64,000 bases of DNA from the NCBI RefSeq assembly GCF_041296265.1, contig NC_091693.1, forward strand, positions 20,832,001 to 20,896,000, given 5' to 3'. The position numbers and the translations under genes are program-made. The notes under the pieces are model-generated. The model was not told where the DNA came from, ran no database searches, and saw only the letters and a list, made by a program, of their open reading frames with translations. Origin of the DNA: Equus caballus. Lineage: Eukaryota > Chordata > Mammalia > Perissodactyla > Equidae. Positions within the stretch are counted from its first letter, which is position 1, and the number at the start of each line of letters is the position of its first letter. This document shows, one piece after another, positions 1 through 12,170 of the stretch.

Positions 1-200
1 AAGTTTGCGCGCTCTGCTGCAGGCAGCCCAGTGTTTCGCCGGTTTGAGTCCTGGGCGCAACATGGCACTGCTCGTCTAGCCACACTGAGGTGGCGTCCCA
101 CGTGCCACAACTAGAAGGACCCACAACTAAGAGTATACAACTGTGTACCGGGGGGCTTTGGGTAGAAAAAGGAAAAAAAAAATCTTAAAAAAAAAAAGTG
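1..200 (+). mobile_element. ERE SINE, cut by the window start
   Basis: tRNA-derived equid/perissodactyl SINE body (CACTGAGGTGGCGTCCCACG, then CAACTAGAAGGACC) ending in an A-rich tail. The box-A end lies before the window. Confidence 0.85.
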
Positions 201-204
201 TTTC

Positions 205-480
205 TATAACCAAGAACATATTTTTAACAAAAAAGAAAAAGAAATAAAAAGAAACAGATGAAATTAATTTTTATGATATATTTTATTTAACCTGATACAT
301 ACAGATTATAGTCATTTCAACATGTCATCAATATAAAAATATTGAGATCATTGACATTTTTCTCTTGCTAAGTCTTTGAAATCTGGCGTAGGCTTTGTAG
401 GTACAGCACATCTTGCGTCAGAGCAGCCACACTTCAAGCCCTCCGTAGCCATATATGAGGGATGGCCACCATTTTGGGCG
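205..480 (+). mobile_element. Ancient non-autonomous DNA transposon copy (family not resolved)
   Basis: Matches a mammal-wide repeat whose terminal parts mention AGCCACA and GTCCAATA-type ends and whose core reads like ATATATTTTATTTAACC. Three further copies lie at 18820-19400, 37060-37380 and 63215-63530. A Charlie-like hAT origin is inferred, not proven. Confidence 0.5.
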
Positions 481-489
481 GCATTGCTA

Positions 490-925
490 TAGAATAAAAG
501 AGATGAGATAGACATTGCAACCAAATGCAGTGTATGGATCTTGTTTGGATCCTGATTCAAATAATCTAAAAAAATTATCAGAATAAATTTTCTTTTTTTT
601 ACAGGGCAATCAGGAAAATTTGACCACTGACTGGATACTTGGTGATATGAAGGAGTTCTTGTTAATTTTTTCATATGGTAATGGTATAGTAGTTATGTTT
701 TTTTAAGTGTTTATGTTCTTTAAAGAGAAACAGTTCTTCAAAGTGTTTTCTGAAGAAATAAAATGCGGTTGAGATTGGCTTCAAAATAATCCACGTGTAT
801 GTATTGGGGGGTGGTGTGCATAAATGGAACAACATTGATCATGTACTGATAATTTTTGAAGCTGGTGAAGGGCACATAAAGATTTACTACATTATTCTCT
901 CTGCTGGGGTATATGTTTAAACCCT
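490..925 (+). mobile_element. L1M-type LINE 3' UTR fragment
   Basis: Sequence such as GACTGGATACTTGGTGATAT and TTGGCTTCAAAATAATCC is typical of old L1 3' ends in sense orientation. A sister fragment lies at 51045-51740. Confidence 0.6.
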
Positions 926-944
926 TCCACCCTAAAGTTTATTT

Positions 945-1134
945 ATTTATTTATTTTTTGGTGAGGAAGATTGGCCCTGAGCTAACATCTGTGCCCGTCT
1001 TCCTCTATTTTGTATGTGGGATGCCGCCACAGCAGGGCTTGATGAATGGTGTGTAGGTCTGCACCCGGGATACGAGCCCATGAACCCCAGGCCGGCGAAG
1101 CAGAGCACACGAACTATGCCACCGGCCAGCCCCT
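945..1134 (-). mobile_element. ERE SINE with 13-bp target-site duplication
   Basis: Reverse-oriented ERE (GAGGAAGATTGGCCCTGAGC start of the complement). The direct repeat CTAAAGTTTATTT flanks it at 932-944 and 1135-1147, proving retrotransposition in place. Confidence 0.9.
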
Positions 1135-1149
1135 CTAAAGTTTATTTTT

Positions 1150-1530
1150 AATGGGAAACACAGATGGGTGTTGGAGATAGAGTCAGGTCCTCATGCCCAT
1201 TTCACTTGGTGAAGTCCAGACCCAGGCTTCAAATTCCCTCCATCTTATGTCTCATACCTTTTGTCTGTACGTTACCCTTACTGGCTCTCTTTGACCATTG
1301 GTTGGACGTGGTTCATATTTTGGGGGCAATGCCACCAGCTCCCAATGCCATCTCTTGGCCATCCAATGATGCCCCTCCTTCCTGACTTTGGCTGTGCTCA
1401 GGAGTGCATGTTGTGTGAGTTTGTGACAATGAGATGACTCAGGATGGGGGCAGGATACTCTGGAAAGACCGTATGATTAGAAGATGGGGACTTTGGGCCT
1501 GGGGAGGAAAGGGGGCTGGAGACCGGGTTC
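1150..1530. other. Intergenic stretch with no recognised feature
   Basis: I see no conserved coding pattern, RNA gene or identifiable repeat here; short open frames look like chance. Confidence 0.5.
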
Positions 1531-2275
1531 AATCATACGGCCAATGATTCAATCAATCATCGTTCTATAATTAAACCACAATAAAAACTCTAGACTCTGA
1601 AGCTCTGGTGGGCTTCCTGGTTGGTAACACAATGGTGTGCTGGGTGGGTGACAAATCCGGAGGACACAGAAGTATTTGGGACCCTCCTAGACCTTGCTCT
1701 GTGCATCTTTCCATTTGGCAGGTCCTGATTTGTATTCTTTATGATAAAACTGTAATTGTAAACATAGTACCTTCCTGAGTTCTGGGAGTTGGTCTAATAA
1801 AGTACTGAACCTGAAGGGGAAGTGGGGACCCCCCCCCCAAATTCACAGCCAGTTAGTCAATCAATCCGTAACATAATCTCACTAAAAACTCTGGACACTG
1901 AAGTTTGAATGAGCGTCTCTGGTTGGCAACACCCTTTGAGAACTGTCAGTCTGATGCCTGGAGGATAACAGGTCTCTAAGGATGACAAGATCTTTACATT
2001 TAGAAACATCCCTGACTTCGCTCTATGCATCACTTCTAATTTGTATCCTTTTGTTATAAGAAAACTGTAACTGTCACTATAGTGCTTTTTTGAGTCCTGT
2101 GATCCTGATTTACTAAACCCGAGGGGGTCCATAGGGTCTTCCAATTTGTAGCTAGCTGGTCTCAAGTGGGGGTGGCCCTGTGGACCCCCAAACTCGTGGC
2201 TGGCATCTGAAACGAGGGCAGTCTTGTGAGGAGCTGTGTCTTCACATTCTGTAGATTGGCACACTCATTGCTGTG
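1530..2275 (+). mobile_element. Retroviral LTR fossil, two related segments in tandem (ERV1-like, tentative)
   Basis: Two segments (about 1530-1850 and 1851-2275) share order and wording: CTGAAG near the start, a CTTGCTCTGTGCATC-type block, a TTGTATTCTTT block, an ACTGTAA block and a GAGTTCTG block. This looks like U3/R/U5 material of an old gammaretrovirus-like LTR present twice. Old and degenerate. Confidence 0.4.
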
Positions 2276-2379
2276 AGAAACCCACGTAAACACAAAGATA
2301 CAAATGAGCCACATAGGGTGGTGACCTGTGGGAAAGCTCACAAGACCAGGAGGAGGGTGAAGAGGATCTTGGGTGCCCC

Positions 2380-2700
2380 AAAAACCTCAATGATCAAGAA
2401 TACACACTATTTTAATGCAGTATTTTAAAAATTAAAAATTAACGTGACTATCCGTGATGAACAGAATACCAAAATTCAAACTACAGACAGCATCCAGCAG
2501 GACCGGGATTAGGGTGAGGCACATACATCATGGAAGGGCAGGGTCGGATCCCCATATAGGTTTGTTTGCATTAATTTTGAATTTTTAAAAATACTGCCCC
2601 AAAATATTGTTTGTCTTGATTACTGGGGTTTTTGGCTTCCCTTAAATTTTTCTCCTGAGGCAAATACCTCATTTGCCTCACCCTAGTCTCAGCCCAGGGT
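2380..2700 (+). repeat. Unnamed ancient interspersed repeat, copy A
   Basis: Shares TTTTAATGCA, a central A/T-rich part, and the ending CTCATTTGCCTCACCCTAGT with a second copy at 42000-42360. The family is one I do not recognise by name. Confidence 0.45.
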
Positions 2701-2969
2701 AGGAGGGGAATAGGAAAAGGGAATGGGGAAAAAAGGACCTCAAAATTATGTAATAAAACAAGACCAAGGCCTTACAATGATGTGCCAGCAAACGTGGCAT
2801 ATGATAAATGCAACCCCTTTCACCTCTGGTCTAAAGTAAAACTAAAAAATAAACCATATTTGATACAGAATATTGAGTTTGCTCTACAACCTAATAGAAT
2901 TCAACCCACTTATCTATGGACCCACTTGATTGGCTCAACAAATATCTATGGCCAGGAAAAGTTCATTAG

Positions 2970-3160
2970 GTTTTTTTTTCCCCCTGAGGAAGATTAGCCC
3001 TGAGCTAACATCTGCGCCAAATCAAATATTTCGTATGTGGGTTGCCACCACAGCTTGTCTGACAAGTGGGGTAGGTCCTTGACCAGGATCCGAACCAGTC
3101 AACCTGGGCCACTGAAGCAGAGCATGCGAACTTAACCACTACACCACCAGGCTGGTCCCT
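2970..3160 (-). mobile_element. ERE SINE
   Basis: Reverse-oriented ERE: poly-T, then GAGGAAGATTAGCCCTGAGC, ending ACTTAACCACTACACCACCA and GGCTGGTCCC. More diverged than the copy at 945. Confidence 0.85.
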
Positions 3161-3289
3161 TTATTAGTATTTTTTACCTTTACAATTTTTTTTTCTTTTG
3201 CAAGTGAAACAAAAAGAGTAACTATAGATGATTCATCTTTTTAAAAGAAATACGCAAAATCTTTATGTTTTGAGTTTCCTCAGGGCTCC

Positions 3290-3450
3290 TCCCACTCAGT
3301 GAGGCATGGAGCAGAGGAGTGGTACCCAATGAGGCCGAGAAAGTGGGATGCTAACAGGGGCCAGGCCATGCCAGCCCCTGAAGACTCTGGTGACAGATTT
3401 GGGCTTTATCCTAAAAGTCGTGGAAAGCCATCAACAGTTTTTAAGCAGAA
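3290..3450 (-). mobile_element. L2-type LINE fragment
   Basis: Contains a TTTGGGCTTTATCCTAAAAG block followed by GGAAAGCCATCAACAG and TTTTAAGCAG, characteristic of antisense L2. Confidence 0.5.
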
Positions 3451-3569
3451 AACCGACTTCACCCAAGCCCACCCCGATCCACATGAACAGAATTCCAGCC
3501 TGGCCATCTAGAGCACCTCAGAATCCTACTGCCACCCGAAGGGACACAATTCTCGATTTCCACACAAAA

Positions 3570-4250
3570 TGCTCTCCCAGGCAGGCTTATTGATGGTGGG
3601 TTTGCCAAAAAGGATCGACTTCAAAGTGAGGACTCCAGCCTTGACCTTCCAGCATCCTGGCTCTGGAAAGATCCTCCTGTCTCCTACCCCTCTTCACGAG
3701 GAGGTTCCCCACCTGCAGGCCACGCAGCTCAATCCTCTCTCCTCTTCGCCATCAGTCCTCTCTTCCTCCGCCCCATGGACTCCCCACTCTTCTCACTGTT
3801 GAGGCAGCGATCCACTTCTTCCATCCCCATCACCAAAGTCCCAAAGGCTGATCTGCAGAACAAAAGACGCCTCCTTCCCCGTAGGCAGTTCTCAGACTCC
3901 TGTTTGTCGTGTAAGGAACAGACGAGGGCAGAGCAGGGCGAGAGCAGATGCAGAGACCCGTGCGGGGGATGCGGGGGTGGGGGCGGGGGCATTTACGACC
4001 ATCCAGTGTGCCTGCATGTGCGGCGCATGGCGCATCCCGGAGGCTCGCAGTCACCTCGGGGCCTCCCTCCCGCGCTGCTTCCGCTCTGTGATGCGTTACC
4101 TCCCCGGAGAGGCCTCTCTTGGCCGGTGGATGGCAAGTAAAACCCCTCCCAAGTACTCTCTGTCCTCTTATCCCGATTTATTCACCTTCATAGCATTTAA
4201 CGCCCCCGTGGAAATGTGAAACACGTACTTCACTTGTTTATTGTCTTTCT
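3570..4250. other. Intergenic, moderately GC-rich, no gene recognised
   Basis: Several overlapping open frames exist on both strands but none shows a domain or conserved family. A G-rich patch with CpGs lies near 3960-4030. Confidence 0.5.
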
Positions 4251-4439
4251 CCTTTTCTACGCAAAACAGACTTTCTCTGACTTGTTCAGTGCTGCAGTCT
4301 GCGAACCTACAACAGTGCCCGCCACAGAGTTGGTGCTCAACAAGTGTTTGAATGAATGAATGAATATCCAGGGAGGAGAAGACAGCTCGTTCTGAGGTGG
4401 TGGCAATTAAGATGGAGAAGAACTCAACTACTGCAACTC

Positions 4440-4999
4440 ACCCAGACACATATCTGATTTCCCCCCAATATTCGTATGGATATTTTCTAATATATTGTAA
4501 AATTAAAAGAAATTTACAGCTAACACCCATATACCCACTACCTGAATTCCACTATTCACATTTTATTATACTTGCTTTATCACATGTCTGTTGACCTTCC
4601 ATCCATCTACCTGTCCATCCATCAGTCCAACCATCCATCCATCTGTCCAACCATCTGTCCATCCATCCATCCATCTGTCCAACCATTTGTCCAACCATCT
4701 GTCCAATCATCCATCCATCCATCCATCATCCGTCCATCCATCCATCATCCATCCATCCGCCCAACCATCCATCCATGCATCCATCTGTCCAACCATCTGT
4801 CCAATCATTCATCCATCCATCATGCATTCATCCATCCATCTCTCCATCCGTCCATCCGTCTGTCTGTCCAACCATCTATCCATCCACTCATCCATGCAAC
4901 TGTCCAACCATCCATCCATCCATCCGTCCAACCATCCATCCATCTGTCTGTCCGTCTGTCCAACCACCCATCCATCCATCCATCTATCCAACCATCTGT

Positions 5000-5035
<36 letters not shown>

Positions 5036-6260
5036 CCATTTGTCCAACCATCCATCTGTCCCACTATCTGTCCATCCATCCATCCATCCATCCAACCATC
5101 TGTCCACCCATCCGTCCATCTGTTCAACCATCTGTCCAACCATCCATCTGCCCAACCATCTGTCCACCCATCCACCCATCCAGCTGTCCAATCATTGATC
5201 CATCCATCTGTCCAACCATCTATCCATCCATCCATCCATCATCCATCCATCTGTCCAGCCATCCGTCCATTTGTCCAAGGATCTGTTCACCCATTCATCC
5301 ATCCATCCATCTGTTCAACCATCTGTCCATCTATCCATCCATCCATCTACCCATCTATCCATCCACCCATCCATCCATCCATCCACCCATCTATCTTATT
5401 TTTGATGCATTTCATAGTAAGTCATAGACATCAGTACACTTCTTCCTAAAGTCTCAAACATATATGTCATTTCCTATAATTCGAACTTTGTTTCTTTTTT
5501 AAGGTAAAATTCATATACAATGAAATGCACAAAACCCACGTTGTACTTTTCAATGAGCTTTGACAAATGCACACACCTGTGTGACTCAAACCCCTGTCAG
5601 TATGCAGAACATCTACCATCACCCCAGAACGTTCTCTCCTGCCAGTTCCCAGTCAACCCCCACCCCTGCCTCAACCAAGAGGCAAGCAGCCTTCTGATTT
5701 CTTTCCACCACAGATTACTGTTGTTTTTTCCTGGAACTTCACATAAATGGAGACATAAGGAAGGCTTCTTTCATCTTGAGTTCACTCATGTAGCATCAAT
5801 TTGTTCCTTGTAATGACAGAGGCACCTCCCAGTATCTGAACGCACCACCGTTGGTTTGTCCTTTCTCTGGTTGACGGACACCTCGGCTGCTTCCAGGTTG
5901 GGGCTGCCATGAACACCTCTGTAAAAGTCTGAGTGGACGTGGGCTTTCGCTTCTCTTGGGGAAATACCCATGAGTGGGATTCCTGGGCATAGAGCAGACC
6001 GTGTTTAGTACTATAAGAAACTCCCAGACCTTTTTCCAAAGTGGTTACACCGTTTTACGCTCCCACCAACAACGTACGGGAGTTCTGGTTGTTCGACATC
6101 TCTGCTATATTTTGGAGTTTGGGGGATATAAGACATTATTTTTGGCCAATCTGATGGGTGTATAGTAGTGTCTGACTGCGGTTTTAAGCTGCATTTCTCT
6201 CATGACTGATAATGTCGAGCATCTTTTCATGCACTTATCGGCCATTAGTATATCCTCTGT
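4440..6260 (-). mobile_element. L1M-type LINE 3' UTR and end of ORF2, split by a tetranucleotide array
   Basis: Antisense L1 landmarks occur in order: AGCTAACACCCATATACCCA before the array, TTTTTGATGCATTTCATAGT after it, AAGGTAAAATTCATATACAA, AAGTGGTTACACCGTTTTAC and CATCTTTTCATGCACTTATC. The array at 4600-5396 sits where such elements have a short ATCCATC run. Confidence 0.75.
4600..5396. repeat. CCAT-type tetranucleotide array with CTGTCCAA variants, about 800 bp
   Basis: Runs of CATCCATCCATC alternate with CTGTCCAACCATCTGTCC blocks. Stop-free reading in several frames on both strands is a by-product of the repeat. Confidence 0.95.
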
Positions 6261-6365
6261 TGTAAAGGAGACATGTTTAATTTCTTCCTCTAGAGGAAAG
6301 GGACCCTGAGATATTCTAGTGCCCACATCTAACTTACATAGAAGATGAGCCTTCCCATGTGTGTG

Positions 6366-6803
6366 CATTTGCGAAGGCTGCTGTAACAAAGTATCACAAA
6401 CTGGGTGACTTAAAACATCATACATTTATTGTCTCGCAGTTCTGGAGGCCTGAAATCTGAAATGGAGGTGTCAGCAGGGCCGTGCTCTCTCTGAGACTGG
6501 GGACAATGTTTCCTTGCCTCTTCCATCTTCCGGCGGTGGCCATCACTCCTCGGCTTGCTGCTGCATCACTCCAGTCTCTGCTTCCGTCGTCACATGGCCT
6601 TCTCCCCCTGTGTGTCTGTCTTCACAGGGTCTTCCCTCTTCTTATAGAGACACCATGCGAGTTGGATTAAGGGTCCACTCTACTCAGCTTAATGAATGAT
6701 ATCTGCAATGACCCTATTTCCAAATAAGGTCATATTCTCAGGTTCTGGGCATTAAGACCTCAACATCTTTTGGAGGGGGGGATGCAACTTAAGCCATAAC
6801 ACC
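6366..6803 (-). mobile_element. MaLR (MLT1-like) solo LTR fossil
   Basis: Antisense landmarks of MaLR LTRs: AACAAAGTATCACAAACTGG, TTCTGGAGGCCTGAAATCTG, CCCTATTTCCAAATAAGGTC and ACTTAAGCCATAAC. No internal region is present, so it is a solo LTR of mammal-wide age. Confidence 0.7.
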
Positions 6804-6884
6804 ATGGATTCGGTAGCCTGCTCCCTACATTATGTCCAGGCTCCATCTGGGAAGCAAGGACTCATCCTGAACGTGGTAGAACGT

Positions 6885-7010
6885 TTTGTCAGCACCAACT
6901 CTGGGGCAGGCACTGTGCGTGAGTTGCAATCTCGGTGTTACAGGTAAGGAGTCTGACGCATCTACGGCTCAGAGGAGTCAAGTAACCTGCCCAAAGTGAG
7001 CCTAAGAACT
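6885..7010 (-). mobile_element. MIR SINE fragment
   Basis: Antisense MIR core: ACAGGTAAGGAGTCTGACGC then CTCAGAGGAGTCAAGTAACC and TGCCCAAAGTG. Confidence 0.55.
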
Positions 7011-7149
7011 GGTCTGCAGAGACGCGGGGCTGGAAATTTCGCGCCACGCCGTCGTCGGCTTGCCCAGGTCAATTCTTCAACAGGCCTCAAGGTGGCGCCG
7101 GAGAGCAAATGGTGGATTCCAGCACCGGGTTGAAAATTCCTTCCTCCCG

Positions 7150-7310
7150 GGCGCTTAGCGGCGCCTCTCAAACTTGAACGTGCACGCAAGTCACTAGGGG
7201 ATCTTGTTAAAATGCAACTCCTGATTCACTTGGGCTGAGGAGGGGCCAGGAATTTACGCTTCTCACAAGCTCCCAGGGGATGCTAATGCAGCAAGGGCTC
7301 TCTACGCATC
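7150..7310 (-). mobile_element. MER5-like hAT DNA transposon fragment
   Basis: Blocks such as GGGATCTTGTTAAAATGCAA, CTCCTGATTCA and CCAGGGGATGCTAATGC match the MER5 non-autonomous hAT group. Confidence 0.6.
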
Positions 7311-7779
7311 TGCGCTAGCAGCTCCCGGGAACTCCAGGACAGCAGTAACTATGTTCATAGTCATGGCAGAAACAATGATTCTCACACGCGCCTTCTGTGC
7401 CAGGCTCCGGGTCTTTGCCTCTACGTGCATTCTCTCCTGAAATGCTCACGGCAGCCCAAGAGGAGGCCCCACGTTACGGAACAGGGAGCAGGTGCAGATC
7501 GGAGCCCAGCCCCTCTGTGGCCGTGTCCCCTCTTTACTGCAGGACGGACACTATCCGTGGGGGACTCAGCCCAGGGCCTGAGGGAAGAGAGGTGGGCGCT
7601 CGGGATGTCTGGCTGCAAAGCCAAGGGGTGGGGGTAGGGGGCACTGAGGCATCTGGAAGGGGAAGGGGAGTGAGAAAAAAGGGGCAGCAAGGGAAACAGG
7701 GATCCCGGACTGCCACCCTTAAAACTCACGGCAGGAATCCTTCCTTCCTCTCTCCCTCTCTCTTTTGTAATTGTCTTTC

Positions 7780-7820
7780 TCATCCATCCATCTATCTATC
7801 TATCTATCCATCTATCTATG
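7780..7820. repeat. Short ATCC/ATCT tetranucleotide microsatellite
   Basis: CATCCATCCATCTATC followed by further ATCT units, about 40 bp. Confidence 0.85.
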
Positions 7821-7951
7821 TTACTGAGCCCCTCTCTCCATCTCCCTAAGTCTTCCTTCAGAACCTTTCTCTACGGTTTTTTTCCCAGTCTCTCTCTCTC
7901 TTTCTCTCAGTTTATCTTTAAATCTCTTCTAGTCCCTCTTTAAAGCTCTCT

Positions 7952-8217
7952 GGGGGCCGGCCCGGTGGCCGAGTGGTTAAGTTCCTGTGCTCCGCTTGGG
8001 TGGCCCAGGGTTTCAGCGGTTCGGATCCTGGGTGCAGACATGGCACCGCTCCTCAGGCCGTGCTGAGGCGGCATCCCACATGCCACAACCAGAAGGACTG
8101 AGAACTAGAATATACAACTATGTCCTGGGGGGCTTTGGGGAGAAGAAGAGGCAGAAAAAAAAAAAAAGAAGATTGGCAACTGATGTTAGCTCAGGTGCCA
8201 ATCTTTAAAAAATAAAA
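7952..8217 (+). mobile_element. ERE SINE, near full length
   Basis: Begins GGGGGCCGGCCCGGTGGCCG, contains CCACATGCCACAACCAGAAG and ends in an A-rich tail after GCTCAGGTGCCAATC. One of the best-preserved copies here. Confidence 0.92.
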
Positions 8218-8404
8218 CAGCTCCCTGTCTGTCTCTCTTCCTCCCTCCCTCCTCCCCTCCTTCTCTCTTGCCCTCCCCGATTCCCTCTTCCTCCCCGGCC
8301 CTCCCTCCCTCCCTCCCACCTCTTGTCAGTCTCCCTGGTCTGGTCCTGGTCCCTGTGCTGCTTTTGTTGGCTCCAGCACAGTGCGGTTTCAGGCACAGGC
8401 TCAA

Positions 8405-8620
8405 CTCTGCTCCTCCCCTGATCCCCATTCCTATTCTGCCACGTACCAGCTGCAGAAATGGAGCCAAATTCCCCCAGCCTCGCTGCCCCTCAGCCTCCTG
8501 ACTCGCGTAGAGCTTTCCTCCTGAGGTCGCTGTGAGAACCAGGAGAGACAGGCACGCAATGAGTTCAGCGAGGTGGCCAGCTCTTGATAAATGGCGCTAT
8601 CATCGTCGTCCTCCTCCTCC
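8405..8620 (+). mobile_element. MIR SINE fragment
   Basis: Sense MIR order: CCACGTACCAGCTG, then CCTCGCTGCCCCTCAGCCTC, then TCGCTGTGAGAACCAGGAG. Flanked by CT-rich (8219-8330) and CCT-rich (8605-8625) sequence. Confidence 0.5.
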
Positions 8621-9289
8621 TCCTCATTCTTATTACTGATGAAAGGTAACCCACAGCCGGCCTCTCAGCAGTCAACAATTAGATGCTTATCTGGTGTGTG
8701 GAATGCATGAGGAAGGTCTTCCCACTGACAAAATTGGGGCCACTCCCAGACCTTGCTTTCCAGCCGGGATCAACCATCCCAAGAGCCAAGAGCGAGGGCG
8801 CTTGGTGGAACGCGCCAGCTTTCCGAGCCACACCCGAGGCCACTGTTCACTCTTCCTTGCCACCTCTTGGAGATTCTGAGCCAATTCTGTGCATTTCAGT
8901 GGCGGGGGATGGGGTGGGGGGACAGAAACAACGGAGAATCAGTCACAGTTGGGTTAGATTAAGGATCTGACTTAACAAGTCAGGGATATAAAAAAAGTAC
9001 CGGAAGGTGGCCACAGTGAGCAACACGCACAACACACACACAAACACACACACACCCCCCTTCCCCAGCCTTGCAGAGGGCTCAGCCCCCATACCCTCCA
9101 TGCAAGGTGTGGCTTGACAATTTGACATCATAGTTATTTTTCACTCCCTTTAGATCTTTGGTTCAGATGTTGAAGATCATGTGTATCGTTCTCAGCCCTG
9201 GTTTATACAGAATCCCTCTTTTATTCCTCCCCTCCCTTTCCTCCCTTCCTCCTTCCCACCCTTCCTCAGTCTTACAAAACGTGTAGTGT

Positions 9290-10720
9290 GGTTCTTAGGT
9301 GCGCGTAATTTTAATTTACATAATTGGCGTTGCGTTATCCATCTCATTCTATTGTAAGTCGCCTTTCAAACAGCACTGTGTTCTTAAGATCCGTCTATGC
9401 TGGATGTGTTCATCCGTCTGCCTCATTGCGTCAACCTCCTTTGCAGGAGCTCCATGGAGAGCAGCCACACATTTACCCAACAACCCCCCTGGGGATGGAC
9501 AGGCGATGGCTGCCAGCTCCCAGCCACCGCAAAGAACACTGCAAGGCACGTCCTTGTGTGTGCCCCCTTGTGGGTGTGTAAGAATGTCTTTGGGGTGTAT
9601 AGCCAGGAGAGAGATTCCTGAGGCATGGGATGTGTGTATACTTAATTTGATGAAACAGTGCCAGATTCTTCCTCAGAATCGGAGGCAGCACACTTCCCAG
9701 AGTAGCCGCATTCTGACGCCCGTCCATCTCTGACAACACTCCACCCTCTCCATCCTTCTAATATTCTCTAGCCTAGCCGCTGTAAAGTGGCATCTCATTA
9801 TTGTTTCAATTTTTCATTTCTCTGATAACTAATGAGTTTGAACATCCCCTCACATGCATGCTAGCTTTTTCAAGTTCTGCTTCTGCAAATTGCCTCTTCA
9901 CAGCCTTTATCCATTTTCTCACAAAGGTGTCCATCTTTTTTCTTATCAATCCACAGGTGCTTCTTGCCTATTATAGGCATTGGTCCCTTGTCCACAAATA
10001 ACTTCTCCTATTCTGATAAATGCCTATTAATGGTCCCTTTTACCCTCTATTAAACTCAAACCCTTAATTTTGACATAATCAAACTAATTAATGTTTGTTC
10101 TATGATCTGTGCTTTTTTCTTTCTTTCTTTCTTTCTTTTTTTTTTTTGCTGAGGAAGATTTGCCCTGAGCTAACATCTTCCTCTTTTGCCAATCTTCCTC
10201 TTTTTTTTTGTATGAGCGCTGCTGTCACAGCATGGTCACTAACAGATGAGTGGTGTAGGTCCATGCCTGGGAACCGAACTCAGGCTGCTGAAGCAGAGGG
10301 CACCGAACCTAACCACTAGGCTGCTGGGACTATCACAGAGATTCAAAGATATTCTTCTTGGTTATCTTCTATTAATTTTACAAGTGTATGTTTCCCATGT
10401 TGCTCTTCAATACATCTGGAGTCCATCATCAAGTGTGGTGTTAGGTAGGAATCTAGGTGTATTTTTCTCCAAACAGTGAGCCAGGTTCCCCAGCACCATT
10501 CACTAAGTGTCCCATCTTTCCGTCATTAATTTGGGTTGCTATTGTATCATATTGTATATCTATTGTGTAATATTATATTGAGTTCTCACGGGTCTGTTTC
10601 TGAGCTCTCTCTTCTGTGTTGCTGATCCATTTGTCCGTTCTTACAGTAATACCACACTTTTGAAAAACACTTTGATTTTGTTTTGTAGTATGTCTTAACA
10701 TCTAGTCGGGTGAGAAGCTT
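9290..10720 (-). mobile_element. L1M-type LINE ORF2/3' fragment, interrupted by an ERE
   Basis: Antisense L1 wording runs through AAGATCCGTCTATGCTGGAT, GTAAAGTGGCATCTCATTAT, TTTTTCATTTCTCTGATAAC and, after the SINE at 10128-10336, CCCCAGCACCATTCACTAAG and TGATCCATTTGTCCG. Confidence 0.7.
10128..10336 (-). mobile_element. ERE SINE inserted in L1
   Basis: CTTT/T-rich tail, then GAGGAAGATTTGCCCTGAGC, ending GAACCTAACCACTAGGCTGC. It splits the L1 at 9290-10720, so it is younger than that element. Confidence 0.88.
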
Positions 10721-11650
10721 ATATCTTGCACCACCACAGCCCTGTTCGCCTCACCACTTACGTCACCGTACAGGAAATACACTGCTCCTCTCCACCCTTA
10801 TCAGGAACTATTTACTGGCGTCTGTCCCCTCCTGGTCCCGGGACCGGCCTCTATATTGAGAAAGACACATCTTCATCCAGGAAAAGAAAGTCGAACCTGC
10901 CCAGGAAAATCTGCGCGATGTCTTAGCTCAGCATTTAGTTCCTAGAAACTTCATTTCCCCATCGTCTCCTCTGTATCAGGGAACCCCACACCAATGACAG
11001 TAGCCCAGACACCCAGGTTTGGTTTTCTCTCTTTAAGCCCAGATGCTGGGAATTCATGCCTGAGAGCAGGCGCCTCAGCAAGTCACCAGAGCGCAGCCTT
11101 CTCCTTGCTTCTTGTGGTCCCATCTTTGCCCTTTGGCTTTTATCCTCATGGTGCCAAGTGGCTGGTCCAGCTCCAGGCACCCGGATGGGAGGTGAGACGA
11201 GGAGGAGGGATAGAACAGAACGCCCTCCCTTTTATCCACAAAACAAGAACTTGCAAGGAAAACCCAGCCACTAGGTTTCAGCGTACATCTTCTTGCTTAG
11301 AACTGCAGTACATGCTCACCCAGAAGTAGGGTGAAATCCTGATCCAGGTCGCGTGACACCCTGAGCAATAGTGGGATCAGGTGGTGATGCCGTGGCAAGA
11401 ATGGTGACTAACACATCTCAATTTTGCCCGACGTGCCCTGTGCTGAGTCAGACAGATTCAGAACACATCGACCTCTGCCTTCTGACCCACATTCCTCCCT
11501 CCTCATGTCAGACTCACCTTTGAGCCTAAACCTGACCTGGGGATGCATCCAGGCTCTGCCCCCCGGAGGAAGAAGCTCACGGATGGGGGACGTGGAGAAT
11601 CAAGCACACGGCTTCTCCTTAATCGGCTCTTTTCACCATAGTTTTAGCAA
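10720..11650. other. Intergenic, no recognised feature
   Basis: Non-repetitive to my reading, with only chance open frames. Confidence 0.45.
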
Positions 11651-11654
11651 ACGT

Positions 11655-12170
11655 TACATCAGCACACGACCTCTGAAACTGTTGAAGAAACTAGAAACGA
11701 CCCAGATGCCCATTCGTCGTAAAAATGGGTCCGTAAATTAGAATAGATTTACACATATACTGTGTGGCAAACAGAACGAAATGTTCAGAACTGTAAACAA
11801 AAATCTGGAGGAACCACGCAAATATAATATTGAGCAAAACAAGCCAAACGCAAGACAGTGAGCTGTGCAATTTTATTCATATCAATTTATGATGTTTCTG
11901 TAAACCTATCTATATAAATAAATGTATGTTTATACAAAGTCCATAAACAGGCAAAACTAATTGATGGTGATAAATGTGAGGAAGGTCCCTACACTTGGGG
12001 CTGGTGACTGCTGGGGGGCCTTAGGAGGTCTTTCGGGAGCTGGTCATGTTCTGTTGCTTCATCTGGGTGTTGGTTACAAGGACGTGTTCCGTTTCGTGAA
12101 AATTCATCGAGTTTAGGATACTTATGATATTTGCACATTTACATATGTAGCCTATCCTTCAGTGGAAAGT
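11655..12170 (+). mobile_element. L1M-type LINE 3' end, sense
   Basis: Contains GAAACGACCCAGATGCCCAT, GCAAAACTAATTGATGGTGA and CATCTGGGTGTTGGTTACAA, the usual order at old L1 ORF2/3' UTR ends. Confidence 0.65.

Noticed and set aside
4572-5449. Long open frames (over 200 codons) rich in His, Pro, Ser and Ile or, on minus, Trp, Met, Asp and Gly
   Set aside because: They are translations of the CCAT tetranucleotide array; several frames on both strands are open at once, as expected of a stop-free repeat.
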